Origin: Pseudotabrizicola sp051200875
GTDB lineage: Bacteria > Pseudomonadota > Alphaproteobacteria > Rhodobacterales > Rhodobacteraceae
Assembly (NCBI RefSeq): GCF_051200875.1
Contig: NZ_CP195191.1
Coordinates: 868,001-932,000 of the forward strand
Length of the DNA: 64,000 nt
Direction of reading: 5' to 3'
Below are positions 53,276 through 62,280 of this stretch, one piece after another. The notes beneath the pieces were generated by a model. That model was not told where the DNA came from. It did no database searches and saw only the letters and a program-made list of their open reading frames with translations. The number at the start of each line of letters is the position of its first letter. The stretch's first letter is position 1. The translations under genes were made by a program, and so were the position numbers.

Positions 53276-54592
53276 TTACCCCATCAGAGCCTTGTGAATA
53301 TCCTCGGCCGCATTGCGTCCTTGGGCTACGGCGGTAACCGTCAGATCCTCGCCGCCATCTGTACAGTCTCCTCCCGCCCAAACGCCGTCTGGAAGGCCGG
53401 ATATCTTTCCCTTGTCCGTGGAAACATTCGTCGGTAAACCCGCAAGCGATTGGCCGATCGCCTTGAAAACTTGATCGGCTTTGATCCGGAAGGTTTCGCC
53501 AGTAGCTTTCAAACCCTCAGCAGTTTCTTCCGTATAGGCAAATTCCACTTCGCGAACCGCGCCATTGCCATGGATGGATACCGGCATCGCGTTCCAGATG
53601 ATCTTAACGCCTGCACTAGTAGCATGTTCTTGTTCATAGCTACTCGCGCTCATCTTGCTTTGACCGCGACGGTAAACGATCGAAACATTCTCGGCTCCTA
53701 GAAGTTTTGATTGAACGGCAGCATCGACGGCGGTCATTCCGCCGCCGATGACCACCACATCGCGGCCGACAGGGAGCTTTGTCAGATCAGCGGTTTGCCG
53801 AAGCTCGGCGATGAAATCCACAGCGTTCGCGACACCGTTCTTGTCCTCGCCTTCAGCGCGCAGTGCGTTTACGCCGCTTAGGCCGATCCCCAAAAACACA
53901 GCGTCATAATCTGCCTTGAGCTGGTCAAGACTGACGTCCCGACCAAGTTCCACGCCGGTCTGTATGGTGATGCCGCCGATGCCCAATAGCCAGTCGACTT
54001 CCCGCTGCGCAAAACCGTTGGTCGATTTGTAACTGGCTATTCCATATTCGTTCAAACCACCGGCCTTTGGTCGGCGTTCAAGAACCACGACATCGTGTCC
54101 GTGCATGGCCAAGCGATGCGCACAGGCAAGCCCAGCGGGACCCGCGCCAACAACAGCGATCTTCTTCCCGGTCGCGGCAGCGCGCTGGAATGGGTGCCCT
54201 CCCTTCTCCATGGCCGTATCGGTCGCGAAACGCTGAAGCCTTCCGATTTCGACTGGCTTGCCTTCCGCAGTCTCCCGGACACAGGCTTGTTCGCACAGTG
54301 TTTCCGTTGGGCAAACACGTGCGCACATGCCGCCAAGAATATTTTGAGACCAAATTGTATGGGCGGCTGCCTCTGCAGTTCCCGTCGCGATCTGGCGAAC
54401 GAACAAGGGAATATCAATCTCCGTCGGACAGGCGGTTACACATGGCGCGTCATGGCAAAAATAGCAGCGATCTGCCGCCACACGCGCCTCGTGCCGGTCA
54501 AGCGCCGGTTCGTGATCCGAGAAATTCTCGGCAAGGCGGGAGGCTGGCAAACGCGCGGAGACAATGCCGGGCGTCAGCGGGCTGTTGGTCAT
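53276..54592 (-). CDS. preT: NAD-dependent dihydropyrimidine dehydrogenase, subunit PreT
   Basis: 438 residues from MTNSPLTPGIV, with CAGGGAG upstream. N-terminal iron-sulfur region (CYFCHDAPCVTACPTEID, CARVCPTETLCEQAC) and two nucleotide-binding folds of the GltD type (VVGAGPAGLACAHRLA and VIGGGMTAVDAAVQSKLLG). It feeds electrons from NADH to PreA. The 278 bases between it and accB hold no gene that I can see. Confidence 0.93.
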   Translation of the reverse strand: MTNSPLTPGIVSARLPASRLAENFSDHEPALDRHEARVAADRCYFCHDAPCVTACPTEIDIPLFVRQIATGTAEAAAHTIWSQNILGGMCARVCPTETLCEQACVRETAEGKPVEIGRLQRFATDTAMEKGGHPFQRAAATGKKIAVVGAGPAGLACAHRLAMHGHDVVVLERRPKAGGLNEYGIASYKSTNGFAQREVDWLLGIGGITIQTGVELGRDVSLDQLKADYDAVFLGIGLSGVNALRAEGEDKNGVANAVDFIAELRQTADLTKLPVGRDVVVIGGGMTAVDAAVQSKLLGAENVSIVYRRGQSKMSASSYEQEHATSAGVKIIWNAMPVSIHGNGAVREVEFAYTEETAEGLKATGETFRIKADQVFKAIGQSLAGLPTNVSTDKGKISGLPDGVWAGGDCTDGGEDLTVTAVAQGRNAAEDIHKALMG

Positions 54593-54870
54593 TGTTGTGG
54601 AACTCCCTGTTCGTCTTGATTTGAAATCAGGCTGCCACAGCATTATTTTTTTATCAAATGGTAAATTTTAGCACGCAGCAATATTTCCAATCCCAGCCGC
54701 CGAGTGCACAAAAGTTACTCAACGCAAAGGGTGCTTTTCACCCTCGGCTGACAAGGCTATAAGCGATCAGCCCCAGTGGGGATAAAACCTGACCCAGGGT
54801 CAACCGCTGGCGCGGACATGCAAGACCAGACTGACCACCAACTGGCGATCAACAGCCAACAGAGGACGGC

Positions 54871-55368
54871 ATGAGCAAGCAACACACCGAAGCAGACGTG
54901 GCCTTCATCGCGGCCCTCGCTGAACTTCTGAATAAGAACGAACTGACTGAAATCTCGGTAAAACGGGAATACGGGGAAGACGACAGCCTTGATGTGCGCG
55001 TCGTCAAGCAAGTGAACGTGGTGACCACAGTCGCAGCGGCCCCGGCTTATGCTGCCCCGATGGCGGCAGCCCCGGTAGCGGCCAGTGCTGCTCCTGCTGC
55101 CGCACCCGCAGCGGCAGAAGACCCGGCCCAGCATCCAGGAGCCGTGACCTCTCCCATGGTCGGAACCTGCTATCTTGCCGCCGAACCAGGAGCTGCACCT
55201 TTCATCTCGGTCGGCGCGACCGTAACCGAAGGGCAAACCATTCTGATCGTCGAAGCGATGAAGACAATGAACCATATTCCCGCCCCACGCGCCGGTACGG
55301 TCAAACGCATCCTTGTCGAAGATGGCACACCCGTCGAATACGGCACGCCGCTTGTGATCATCGAATAA
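54871..55368 (+). CDS. accB: Biotin carboxyl carrier protein of acetyl-CoA carboxylase
   Basis: 165 residues. Ala/Pro-rich linker (about 54-85) and C-terminal biotinyl domain with biotinylated Lys131 in EAMKTMN, preceded by the thumb segment PMVGTCYLAAEPGAAPFI that marks AccB. First gene of accB-accC. Confidence 0.96.
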   Translation: MSKQHTEADVAFIAALAELLNKNELTEISVKREYGEDDSLDVRVVKQVNVVTTVAAAPAYAAPMAAAPVAASAAPAAAPAAAEDPAQHPGAVTSPMVGTCYLAAEPGAAPFISVGATVTEGQTILIVEAMKTMNHIPAPRAGTVKRILVEDGTPVEYGTPLVIIE

Positions 55369-55378
55369 GGGGCGCCCC

Positions 55379-56725
55379 ATGTTCGAGAAAATTCTGATCG
55401 CCAACCGTGGGGAAATCGCGCTTCGCGTGATCCGTGCCTGCCGTGAAATGGGGATCAAATCTGTCGCGGTCCATTCTACGGCCGATGCGGACGCCATGCA
55501 TGTGCGGATGGCAGACGAGTCGGTCTGTATCGGCCCTGCCCCTTCGACTGACAGCTATCTCAACAAGGCGGCAATCATTTCCGCTTGCGAGATCACGGGC
55601 GCACAGGCCGTGCATCCCGGCTACGGCTTCCTTTCCGAGAATGCCAGTTTTGCACAGGCCCTAGAAGATCACGGGATCACCTTTATCGGCCCGAAAGCCG
55701 AGCACATACGTATTATGGGTGACAAGATCACTGCCAAGGAAACCGCGAAGGATCTGGGTATTCCAGTCGTTCCGGGATCGGAAGGCGGCGTGCCGGATCT
55801 GGAAACTGCGCTACGAGTTGCAGAGGACATCGGATTTCCGGTGATCATCAAAGCAACAGCAGGTGGTGGCGGGCGCGGCATGAAGGTGGCCAAGAACGCA
55901 AGCGATCTTGAAGTCGCCTTCCGCACTGCACGGTCAGAGGCCAAAGCGGCCTTCGGCAACGACGAAGTCTATATAGAGAAGTACCTTCAGAAACCCCGCC
56001 ACATCGAGATTCAGGTCTTTGGTGATGGCCGTGGCAAAGCCGTACACTTGGGAGAACGCGATTGTTCGCTCCAGCGGCGTCACCAGAAGGTTTTCGAAGA
56101 AGCGCCTGGCCCCTGCATCACGCCCAAACTGCGGAGCGAGATCGGCGAGATTTGCGCCAATGCGGTCGCCAAAATTGACTACATCGGAGCCGGAACCATC
56201 GAGTTTCTATACGAGGATGGAGAGTTCTATTTCATTGAAATGAACACCCGCCTTCAAGTCGAACACCCGGTCACCGAGTTCATCTTCGGGGTTGATCTGG
56301 TGCGCGAACAGATTCGGGTCGCCGCTGGGATGGAGATGTCCTTTGGCCAGCAAGACCTTGAAATCAACGGTCACGCGATTGAAGTCCGGATCAATGCTGA
56401 ACGGTTGCCGAACTTTGCACCCTGCCCCGGAAAGGTTCGTGTCTTCCACGCTCCAGGTGGCCTCGGTGTCCGTATGGATTCGGCTCTTTATGGTGGGTAT
56501 TCGATCCCTCCCTACTATGACAGCCTGATCGGTAAGCTGATCGTCCATGGCCGCGATCGCCCCGAAGCGTTGGCGCGCCTGAAGCGCGCTCTGTCCGAGT
56601 TGATTGTGGACGGCATCGATACCACTGTTCCGCTTTTCCACGCACTTTTGGCAGAGCCCGATATCCAAGCCGGAGATTACAATATCCATTGGCTTGAAAA
56701 ATGGCTGGCGCAACAATTCGGATGA
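55379..56725 (+). CDS. accC: Biotin carboxylase of acetyl-CoA carboxylase
   Basis: 448 residues. ATP-grasp enzyme: EKILIANRGEIALRVIRAC, the Gly-rich loop KATAGGGGRGMKV, CSLQRRHQKVFEEAPGP and the catalytic EMNTRLQVEHPVTE. It begins ten bases after accB. Confidence 0.97.
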   Translation: MFEKILIANRGEIALRVIRACREMGIKSVAVHSTADADAMHVRMADESVCIGPAPSTDSYLNKAAIISACEITGAQAVHPGYGFLSENASFAQALEDHGITFIGPKAEHIRIMGDKITAKETAKDLGIPVVPGSEGGVPDLETALRVAEDIGFPVIIKATAGGGGRGMKVAKNASDLEVAFRTARSEAKAAFGNDEVYIEKYLQKPRHIEIQVFGDGRGKAVHLGERDCSLQRRHQKVFEEAPGPCITPKLRSEIGEICANAVAKIDYIGAGTIEFLYEDGEFYFIEMNTRLQVEHPVTEFIFGVDLVREQIRVAAGMEMSFGQQDLEINGHAIEVRINAERLPNFAPCPGKVRVFHAPGGLGVRMDSALYGGYSIPPYYDSLIGKLIVHGRDRPEALARLKRALSELIVDGIDTTVPLFHALLAEPDIQAGDYNIHWLEKWLAQQFG

Positions 56726-56735
56726 CGAAGCTAAT

Positions 56736-56765
56736 GGTTTGGCGCGGTGAAATCCGTGCCAAACC
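56736..56765 (+). terminator. Hairpin after accC
   Basis: Perfect eight-pair stem GGTTTGGC / GCCAAACC just past the accC stop. There is no T run, so at best a weak or Rho-assisted terminator. Its position argues that the aat start lies downstream of it. Confidence 0.35.
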
Positions 56766-56812
56766 ACTCTGCAAAAATGATCAGCATCGCTACTCCGCAA
56801 GGAGATTTGTCA

Positions 56813-57517
56813 TTGGCTGAGCAAATTACGCCAGAGTTGCTATTACGCGCATATTCAATTGGGATTTTCCCAATGGCCGAAACGCGCGAGAACCCGAAGA
56901 TTCATTGGGTAGATCCGCGGCATCGCGGCATTATTCCGCTTGATAGGTTTCATGTATCTCGCAGCCTCGCACGGACGATCCGGCGCGAAATCTTCCATAT
57001 TTCAGTGAACAACGATTTCTCGGCCGTAGTCGAGGGGTGCGCGGACCGCGACGACACTTGGATCAACGCTGAAATTTTTCAACTTTACAAAGCCTTACAC
57101 GACATCGGCTTTGCTCATTCGATTGAAGTCTACGACGATGGGGCGTTGGTTGGCGGGGTTTATGGCGTTGCTATGGGCGGCGCATTCTTTGGCGAGTCAA
57201 TGTTTTCTCGACGAACAGATGCATCCAAAGTTGCCTTGGCGTATCTCGTGGACCGACTGAACGCGGGCGGCTTTACTCTTTTGGACACTCAGTTTTTGAC
57301 GCCGCATTTGGCGTCCCTCGGGGCCGTCGAGATTTCGCGCGCTCAATACCAAAAAAAATTGGAAAAGGCGCTCGCTGCAAGAGCCACTTTTTTCCCCGAG
57401 GGTTATGTGCCTCAGCCTTCGTTGATTTCTTCAATGGGCTCTTCTGGTGTTTCTGGCGGCTCTTCTGCTTCAGGAGCAACAAAGCCTGAGTCGCAAGAAA
57501 GAACCCATACGTCATAA
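56813..57517 (+). CDS. aat: Leucyl/phenylalanyl-tRNA-protein transferase
   Basis: Adds Leu or Phe to the N-terminus of substrate proteins for ClpS-ClpAP degradation. 234 residues from TTG at 56813, which has AAGGAG eight bases upstream; ATG at 56777 and GTG at 56747 are alternatives without a site. Family core: LLLRAYSIGIFPMAE, IHWVDPRHRGI, VGGVYGVAMGGAFFGESMFSR, LLDTQFLTPHLASLGAVEISR. The last 30 or so residues are Ser/Gly-rich and non-conserved, and lie antisense to the DUF2155 gene end. Confidence 0.93.
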   Translation: MAEQITPELLLRAYSIGIFPMAETRENPKIHWVDPRHRGIIPLDRFHVSRSLARTIRREIFHISVNNDFSAVVEGCADRDDTWINAEIFQLYKALHDIGFAHSIEVYDDGALVGGVYGVAMGGAFFGESMFSRRTDASKVALAYLVDRLNAGGFTLLDTQFLTPHLASLGAVEISRAQYQKKLEKALAARATFFPEGYVPQPSLISSMGSSGVSGGSSASGATKPESQERTHTS

Positions 57518-57840
57518 CGCGGGTGATCCATGGCAGAAACCGCGGGGCTGGAAGCAAGCATCCACCCCGAAAAGACAGGCTCGCTCCGCCCTTCTTCAAT
57601 GACTGTCAAGTGCGCCTGCGCATCTGACGCGGGGTTTTCTTTGGGATACCGACAATCGTCCAGCAAGACGGTAATTCTTCCCTGGATGGCAGATTGCCCC
57701 AAGGAAAGCGACACGTCCGCCAGTTTACCTGTGACCTTATCCAGAAGACGCAAGGTGCCACCTGGTGCTGATTCCATTTCCTGCGAAAATGCAGCGGACC
57801 CATAGACCAGCGCCGCCAAAAAAAAGCTTAGTGTTTTCAA
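57412..57840 (-). CDS. Secreted DUF2155 protein
   Basis: 142 residues. Signal peptide MKTLSFFLAALVYGSAAFSQ, then the DUF2155 core (GGTLRLLDKVTGKLADVSLSLGQSA, LDDCRYPKENPASDAQAHLTV, VFSGWMLASSPAVSAMDHPRYDVWVLSC) with two conserved Cys, and an acidic Pro/Glu tail. Its start overlaps the mlaD-like stop (ATGA). Role unknown; it is found near complex I assembly or lipid transport genes in alphaproteobacteria. Confidence 0.88.
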   Translation of the reverse strand: MKTLSFFLAALVYGSAAFSQEMESAPGGTLRLLDKVTGKLADVSLSLGQSAIQGRITVLLDDCRYPKENPASDAQAHLTVIEEGRSEPVFSGWMLASSPAVSAMDHPRYDVWVLSCDSGFVAPEAEEPPETPEEPIEEINEG

Positions 57841-58310
57841 GGCGTCGCCTCCTCAGTTCCGGCGCCCTCGCCCCCTGACCCAACAAACTTCATCAGGAGA
57901 TTGACGAGGCTGACCGACCCTTGCGTGTCTTCGATTTCATCACCCGGAGACAGGTTTTCCAAAGAGCCGCCGGGCATGATTTCGACGTAATTACCGCCCA
58001 AAAGGCCCTCAGAGGAAATCAAGATCGCGCTATCAACTGGGATCTGTACAGAATTCTGTATCTCAATTTCCGCATCGGCGAAATAGGTCTGCGGATTGAG
58101 TTCCAGGCCCGTGATCGTGCCAACCTTTAGCCCGGCCAAACGGACATCAGAGCCGACAGTAATGCCATCAACTGCCCTAAAACTTGCCTTAACTGGGTAA
58201 CTCGCGGATGCGCCCTTCAAGCCAGCTGTTTGGGATGCAAAGTACAAAAAACCTGCGGCCACGAGCAAAACTGCGGCCCCGGCAAGTATTTCGCTCCGCT
58301 CAGAGGTCAT
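57837..58310 (-). CDS. mlaD: MlaD-like MCE-domain phospholipid transport protein
   Basis: 157 residues from MTSERSEILAGAAVLLVAAGFLYFASQ: one N-terminal membrane anchor, then a single MCE domain (YPVKASFRAVDGITVGSDVRLAGLKVGTITGLEL, ISSEGLLGGNYVEIMPGG). MlaD is the substrate-binding part of the Mla retrograde phospholipid transporter. The other mla genes are not adjacent. It begins right at the end of the upstream gene. Confidence 0.9.
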   Translation of the reverse strand: MTSERSEILAGAAVLLVAAGFLYFASQTAGLKGASASYPVKASFRAVDGITVGSDVRLAGLKVGTITGLELNPQTYFADAEIEIQNSVQIPVDSAILISSEGLLGGNYVEIMPGGSLENLSPGDEIEDTQGSVSLVNLLMKFVGSGGEGAGTEEATP

Positions 58311-58311
58311 A

Positions 58312-58686
58312 TTATTCCGGTTGCCAAGCTTCGTAATCTGCCCGAACAACAGGCTGTGCCTTACGAATAGAACCAGCGGGCGCATATGCAGACAGCGTTC
58401 CTGTCAGGTTTTCCTGATGCGGCCTTTCCCACGCCTTCTTTTTCAACGGGGCTTTGGTCGGCGGTTCGTCCCAGCTGTGGTGCAACCAACCATGCCATTC
58501 TGGTGGCACGCGGCTTGCTTCGGCTTCGCCATTGAAGATCACCCAACGGCGTTTGCCATCGCGCGTTTCATAATAGACGTTACCCTGATCGTCTTCGCCA
58601 ACCTTCACACCGTTGCGCGAGGTATATACCTGCGTTGCAAGGGTTTGTCCGTTCCACCAAGTGACGAGACGCTTCAGGAATGACAT
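58312..58686 (-). CDS. NDUFA12-type NADH:ubiquinone oxidoreductase accessory protein
   Basis: 124 residues from MSFLKRLVTWWNGQTLATQVYTSRNG. The core EDDQGNVYYETRDGKRRWVIFNG and VPPEWHGWLHHSWDEPP are the NDUFA12/B17.2 signature. It is an accessory subunit of complex I in alphaproteobacteria and mitochondria. The start was chosen at the family N-terminus rather than the longer frame. Confidence 0.92.
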   Translation of the reverse strand: MSFLKRLVTWWNGQTLATQVYTSRNGVKVGEDDQGNVYYETRDGKRRWVIFNGEAEASRVPPEWHGWLHHSWDEPPTKAPLKKKAWERPHQENLTGTLSAYAPAGSIRKAQPVVRADYEAWQPE

Positions 58687-58764
58687 GGGCGAGCCTCCAG
58701 TTCGTTGACCTTGATATGGCGGAATTATCCGAGAAGGTCCAGTACCAAGGCATCGCACCTTGGC

Positions 58765-59271
58765 CTATCGCTTGGAATATTGGCCCGAGTACCGAATAGA
58801 AAGGGCAATCCTTCTCTCGGGTGCGTAAAGCTGAAACATCGAGCCCGCCCAATCGGAAATGTAGTAGGAACCTGGGGTCTCGACCGCGTTCAGGATAAGA
58901 TCCTCCAAGCCATCAACTCTTAAGAACGCACCACAAACTTCTAAAAGATCCTTTCCCTTAGGGCCCTCCGCCAGAATCGGTGTTGGCTTCCAGTTTCCGC
59001 CGAATTGCAGGAAATCGGGGCGCGACAGGTCTCTGCGCGGCGGCTTGTGTGAGGCATCTTTCTTAAGACGCACTGCCGCGATGTGGCAAAGAAGATCAGA
59101 TGGTTTTTGATTATTGAGCGAGGCGACTGAAGTCTCGATGAGACTTCGATCATACTCGACCACAGCACCAAACATTTTCGGGATACTGGCGTAGATGCGA
59201 TCTTGAGCGATGGCGGCCGCGCCGACCAAAGTCACAAAAATAAAAAAGGCGGACCAGAGGCCCGCCTTCAT
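58765..59271 (-). CDS. Secreted hypothetical protein
   Basis: 168 residues from the ATG at 59271 (alternative ATG at 59301, which would overlap the clpX end by 11 bases). N-terminal signal peptide MKAGLWSAFFIFVTLVGAAAIAQ. The mature part has two Cys (LLCHIAAV, LEVCGAFL) that could pair, and a C-terminal beta-rich stretch (SYYISDWAGSMFQLYAPERRIALSIRYSG). I do not recognise the family. Its first codons coincide with the apparent clpX terminator. Confidence 0.7.
   Translation of the reverse strand: MKAGLWSAFFIFVTLVGAAAIAQDRIYASIPKMFGAVVEYDRSLIETSVASLNNQKPSDLLCHIAAVRLKKDASHKPPRRDLSRPDFLQFGGNWKPTPILAEGPKGKDLLEVCGAFLRVDGLEDLILNAVETPGSYYISDWAGSMFQLYAPERRIALSIRYSGQYSKR
59236..59268 (-). terminator. 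Intrinsic terminator of clpX, inside the next gene's signal-peptide codons
   Basis: Read on the minus strand, AAGGCGG pairs with CCGCCTT around a nine-base loop and is followed by TTTTTTATTTTT. It lies just past the clpX stop but within codons 2-12 of the secreted hypothetical gene, where the T run encodes Phe-Phe-Ile-Phe. Confidence 0.8.
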
Positions 59272-59290
59272 GAAATCCCGTTTCTTCGGT

Positions 59291-60556
59291 TCAGCCCGCA
59301 TTCGCAGTCTCTTTCTTCTTCCCGCTCTCTGTATAAACCAGCATTGGCTTGGCGCCGGCGTTTACCGCCTCATCCTTGACGACAACCTCTTGCACCCCTT
59401 CCATGCCGGGAAGTTCGAACATCGTGTCGAGGAGGATGTCTTCCATGATCGAGCGCAAGCCACGCGCACCGGTCTTTCGCTTGATCGCGCGCTTGGCAAT
59501 GGCCGAAAGTGCGTCAGCCGTAAAGGTCAGTTTAACGCCTTCGATGTCGAACAGACGTTGGTACTGCTTCACAAGCGCGTTCTTCGGTTCGGTCAGAATG
59601 GTAACCAAAGCCGACTCATCCAAATCAGCGAGAGTTGCGATCACCGGCAGACGCCCGACAAATTCGGGAATAAGTCCGAATTTCAGCAAATCTTCCGGCT
59701 CCAGTTCCTTGAACAGCTCGCCCGCCCCGCGTGCATCTGGATCCTTGACCTCGGCACCAAAACCGATGCCAGACCCTTTGCCGCGTTGAGCGATGATCTT
59801 TTCCAGCCCAGCAAATGCACCACCACAGATGAACAGAATGTTCGTAGTGTCCACTTGCAGGAACTCCTGCTGCGGATGCTTACGACCACCTTGAGGCGGG
59901 ACCGATGCCACCGTCCCTTCCATGATTTTCAAGAGAGCCTGCTGTACGCCTTCGCCACTGACATCCCGAGTGATCGAGGGATTATCGGACTTGCGGGTAA
60001 TCTTGTCGACTTCGTCAATATAAACGATCCCGCGCTGTGCGCGTTCGACGTTGTACTCACTGGCTTGCAGAAGCTTCAGGATGATGTTTTCCACATCTTC
60101 CCCAACATAGCCCGCTTCGGTCAGTGTTGTCGCGTCGGCCATGGTAAAGGGCACGTCGAGAATGCGCGCAAGTGTCTGTGCAAGCAAGGTCTTACCGCAG
60201 CCTGTCGGCCCGATCAGCAGAATGTTCGACTTTGCCAGCTCAATATCGGTCTTAGAAGAGTGATTCAGGCGTTTGTAGTGGTTGTGCACCGCGACCGAAA
60301 GCACGCGCTTGGCATGCTCCTGACCAATCACATAGTCGTCCAAAACTTTGCAAATATCGCGCGGGGTTGGAACGCCATCGGTTGATTTGAGGCCCGACGA
60401 CTTCGTCTCTTCACGGATGATATCCATGCAAAGTTCGACGCATTCATCGCAAATGAAGACGGTAGGCCCGGCGATCAGCTTTCGGACTTCATGCTGGCTC
60501 TTGCCGCAGAAGGAACAGTAGAGCGTGTTCTTGCTGTCGCCTGAATTGTTCGCCAT
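59291..60556 (-). CDS. clpX: ClpXP ATPase subunit ClpX
   Basis: Unfoldase of the ClpXP protease. 421 residues: zinc-binding domain with CSFC and CDECVELC, Walker A GPTGCGKT, Walker B IVYIDEVDKI, IGF-type loop for ClpP docking (GSGIGFGAEV), sensor motifs and C-terminal small domain. It is downstream of clpP by 99 bases containing a GC hairpin. Confidence 0.97.
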   Translation of the reverse strand: MANNSGDSKNTLYCSFCGKSQHEVRKLIAGPTVFICDECVELCMDIIREETKSSGLKSTDGVPTPRDICKVLDDYVIGQEHAKRVLSVAVHNHYKRLNHSSKTDIELAKSNILLIGPTGCGKTLLAQTLARILDVPFTMADATTLTEAGYVGEDVENIILKLLQASEYNVERAQRGIVYIDEVDKITRKSDNPSITRDVSGEGVQQALLKIMEGTVASVPPQGGRKHPQQEFLQVDTTNILFICGGAFAGLEKIIAQRGKGSGIGFGAEVKDPDARGAGELFKELEPEDLLKFGLIPEFVGRLPVIATLADLDESALVTILTEPKNALVKQYQRLFDIEGVKLTFTADALSAIAKRAIKRKTGARGLRSIMEDILLDTMFELPGMEGVQEVVVKDEAVNAGAKPMLVYTESGKKKETANAG

Positions 60557-60655
60557 TGGGTACCCTCAAGACCTTGTTCGGGAAAGTCTAAGCCAAGGCC
60601 CGACCGTCCACAATGTCAAATCGCCCCCGATGGTCATCACACCGGGGGCAGGCTG

Positions 60656-61288
60656 TCACTTGGTTGTATCGTCCGATTTGCCGCGCGACTCTACGATATC
60701 GTCAATCAGGCCCCACTCTTTCGCTTCTGCGGCCGACATGAAATTGTCGCGCTCAAGTGCTGCCACGACCTTTTCGTATTCATTGCCAGTATGCTTGACG
60801 TAGATTTCATTCAGGCGTTGCTTCAGTCGCTCGGTTTCGCGTGCATGGATCAGGATGTCGGTTGCTTGTCCCTGATACCCGCCAGAGGGCTGGTGAACCA
60901 TGATCCGGCTGTTTGGCAGCGAGTAACGCATTCCTTTTTCGCCGGCCGTCAGCAAAAGCGAGCCCATTGACGCGGCTTGCCCGATCACAAGGGTCGAGAC
61001 CTTGGGCTTGATGTACTGCATCGTGTCGTAGATCGACAATCCAGCGGTCACTACGCCACCGGGACTGTTGATGTACATGCTGATTTCTTTCGAAGGATTC
61101 TCGGCCTCAAGAAACAACAATTGGGCGCAGATGAGGCTGGACATTCCGTCATGTACCGGACCCGACAGGAAAATGATCCGTTCTTTCAGCAAACGGCTGA
61201 AAATGTCGTAGGCGCGTTCCCCGCGGCTGGTCTGTTCGACGACCATAGGAACCAGGGTATTCATATAGGTGTCAATTGGATCGCGCAT
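60656..61288 (-). CDS. clpP: ClpXP proteolytic subunit ClpP
   Basis: 210 residues from the ATG at 61288 (GGACGAGAG upstream). Catalytic Ser107 (GQAASMGS), His132 (RIMVHQPSGG) and Asp181 (ERDNF) form the triad. It assembles as two heptameric rings that degrade substrates unfolded by ClpX. clpP-clpX order is standard. Confidence 0.97.
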   Translation of the reverse strand: MRDPIDTYMNTLVPMVVEQTSRGERAYDIFSRLLKERIIFLSGPVHDGMSSLICAQLLFLEAENPSKEISMYINSPGGVVTAGLSIYDTMQYIKPKVSTLVIGQAASMGSLLLTAGEKGMRYSLPNSRIMVHQPSGGYQGQATDILIHARETERLKQRLNEIYVKHTGNEYEKVVAALERDNFMSAAEAKEWGLIDDIVESRGKSDDTTK

Positions 61289-61463
61289 CTCTCGTCCTGC
61301 CTCTCGGGTCATTCACATTGGGATATCGGTCGTTCGTTACGAGAGTCTTAGTTGCGCGATGCGGGGGCTGCAAGGGCAGGTCTGCAATCTCCGGTCTGAG
61401 ACAGGCCGATCATGCTGTCGACCTCCAAGATTTGTGTGTCCAACCACCCTTTCCTACCAGAGA

Positions 61464-62102
61464 TTATGTCTCGCGCGGATTTTGCCCGATCAATTTTCTA
61501 GCCCAGAAAACGCGTGCAACTGCCGTAAATAAGCAAAGTATGGCGAAAGCGGAGGCGCAGATAGCAAAGCTTGACGGAAAGACGCAAACGAACAGAAAGA
61601 AGGCAATCGTTTCGGCACCCTCCAGAAGTCCTGCCGCATAATAGAGCGATTTTTGACCCTGTGCGTCGGTAGAGAGTCCATTCTTCTCTGCCATGATCGC
61701 AAACCCCAGGAAGCTTGCAGCGTTCACATAGAAACTTGCGATAAGAAATCCCGCAACCAATGCATTATTTGATGGGTCTCGAAGCGCGAACGCACACGGA
61801 ATCGCGGCATAGAACACGAAATCGCAAAATATATCGAGGTAGCCGCCAAAATCGGTTTTCCTTGAAGCTCGCGCCACGGCTCCGTCAAGCCCATCAGCCA
61901 AACGGCTGAGCGCAAGGAAAACTATAGCCACAAGCATCGGCCCCGACAGGGCAACCACTGCCGCCATGGCTAGACCAAAGCCCAAACCGACAAGGGTCAC
62001 GTCATTCGGACTTACGCCGCTTTTTGCAAGCCGATAGCCCAGTCTGTTCAGTGGAGGGTCAATCAGGGGTCTGAGTTTGGCGTCAAACAAGATTTTCTCC
62101 AT
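61464..62102 (-). CDS. CDP-alcohol phosphatidyltransferase family membrane protein
   Basis: 212 residues with about six hydrophobic segments. The family motif D-G-x2-D-G-x2-A-R-x8-G-x3-D-x3-D is present (ADGLDGAVARASRKTDFGGYLDIFCDF). Enzymes of this family join a CDP-linked head group and an alcohol in phospholipid or related lipid synthesis. Which lipid is unknown. It lies upstream of clpP in the same direction, with about 175 gene-free bases between. Confidence 0.88.
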   Translation of the reverse strand: MEKILFDAKLRPLIDPPLNRLGYRLAKSGVSPNDVTLVGLGFGLAMAAVVALSGPMLVAIVFLALSRLADGLDGAVARASRKTDFGGYLDIFCDFVFYAAIPCAFALRDPSNNALVAGFLIASFYVNAASFLGFAIMAEKNGLSTDAQGQKSLYYAAGLLEGAETIAFFLFVCVFPSSFAICASAFAILCLFTAVARVFWARKLIGQNPRET

Positions 62103-62280
62103 TCTTTCGCGTCACGCCAGCGCCGCTTCGTCAGCCATCGCAAAACGTTACACCTGTCACGCCAACGTGCATTTACTGAAGGCATTTTCGATTTGCGCTT
62201 GAAAGCACACGGCAACGCACCATACCCCTAACCTAGCCGAACCATCGACTTCAAATGAATGACCAGCCAAGGCGAGCAGG

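Noticed and set aside
59210..60385. 391-residue open frame antisense to clpX
   Set aside because: It lies fully opposite a certain gene, has a Cys/His-rich composition without domains, and is a typical shadow frame of high-GC coding DNA.
60623..60649. Hairpin GCCCCCG / CGGGGGC between clpP and clpX as a terminator
   Set aside because: Thirteen-base loop and no T run; clpX most likely has its own promoter or is read through.
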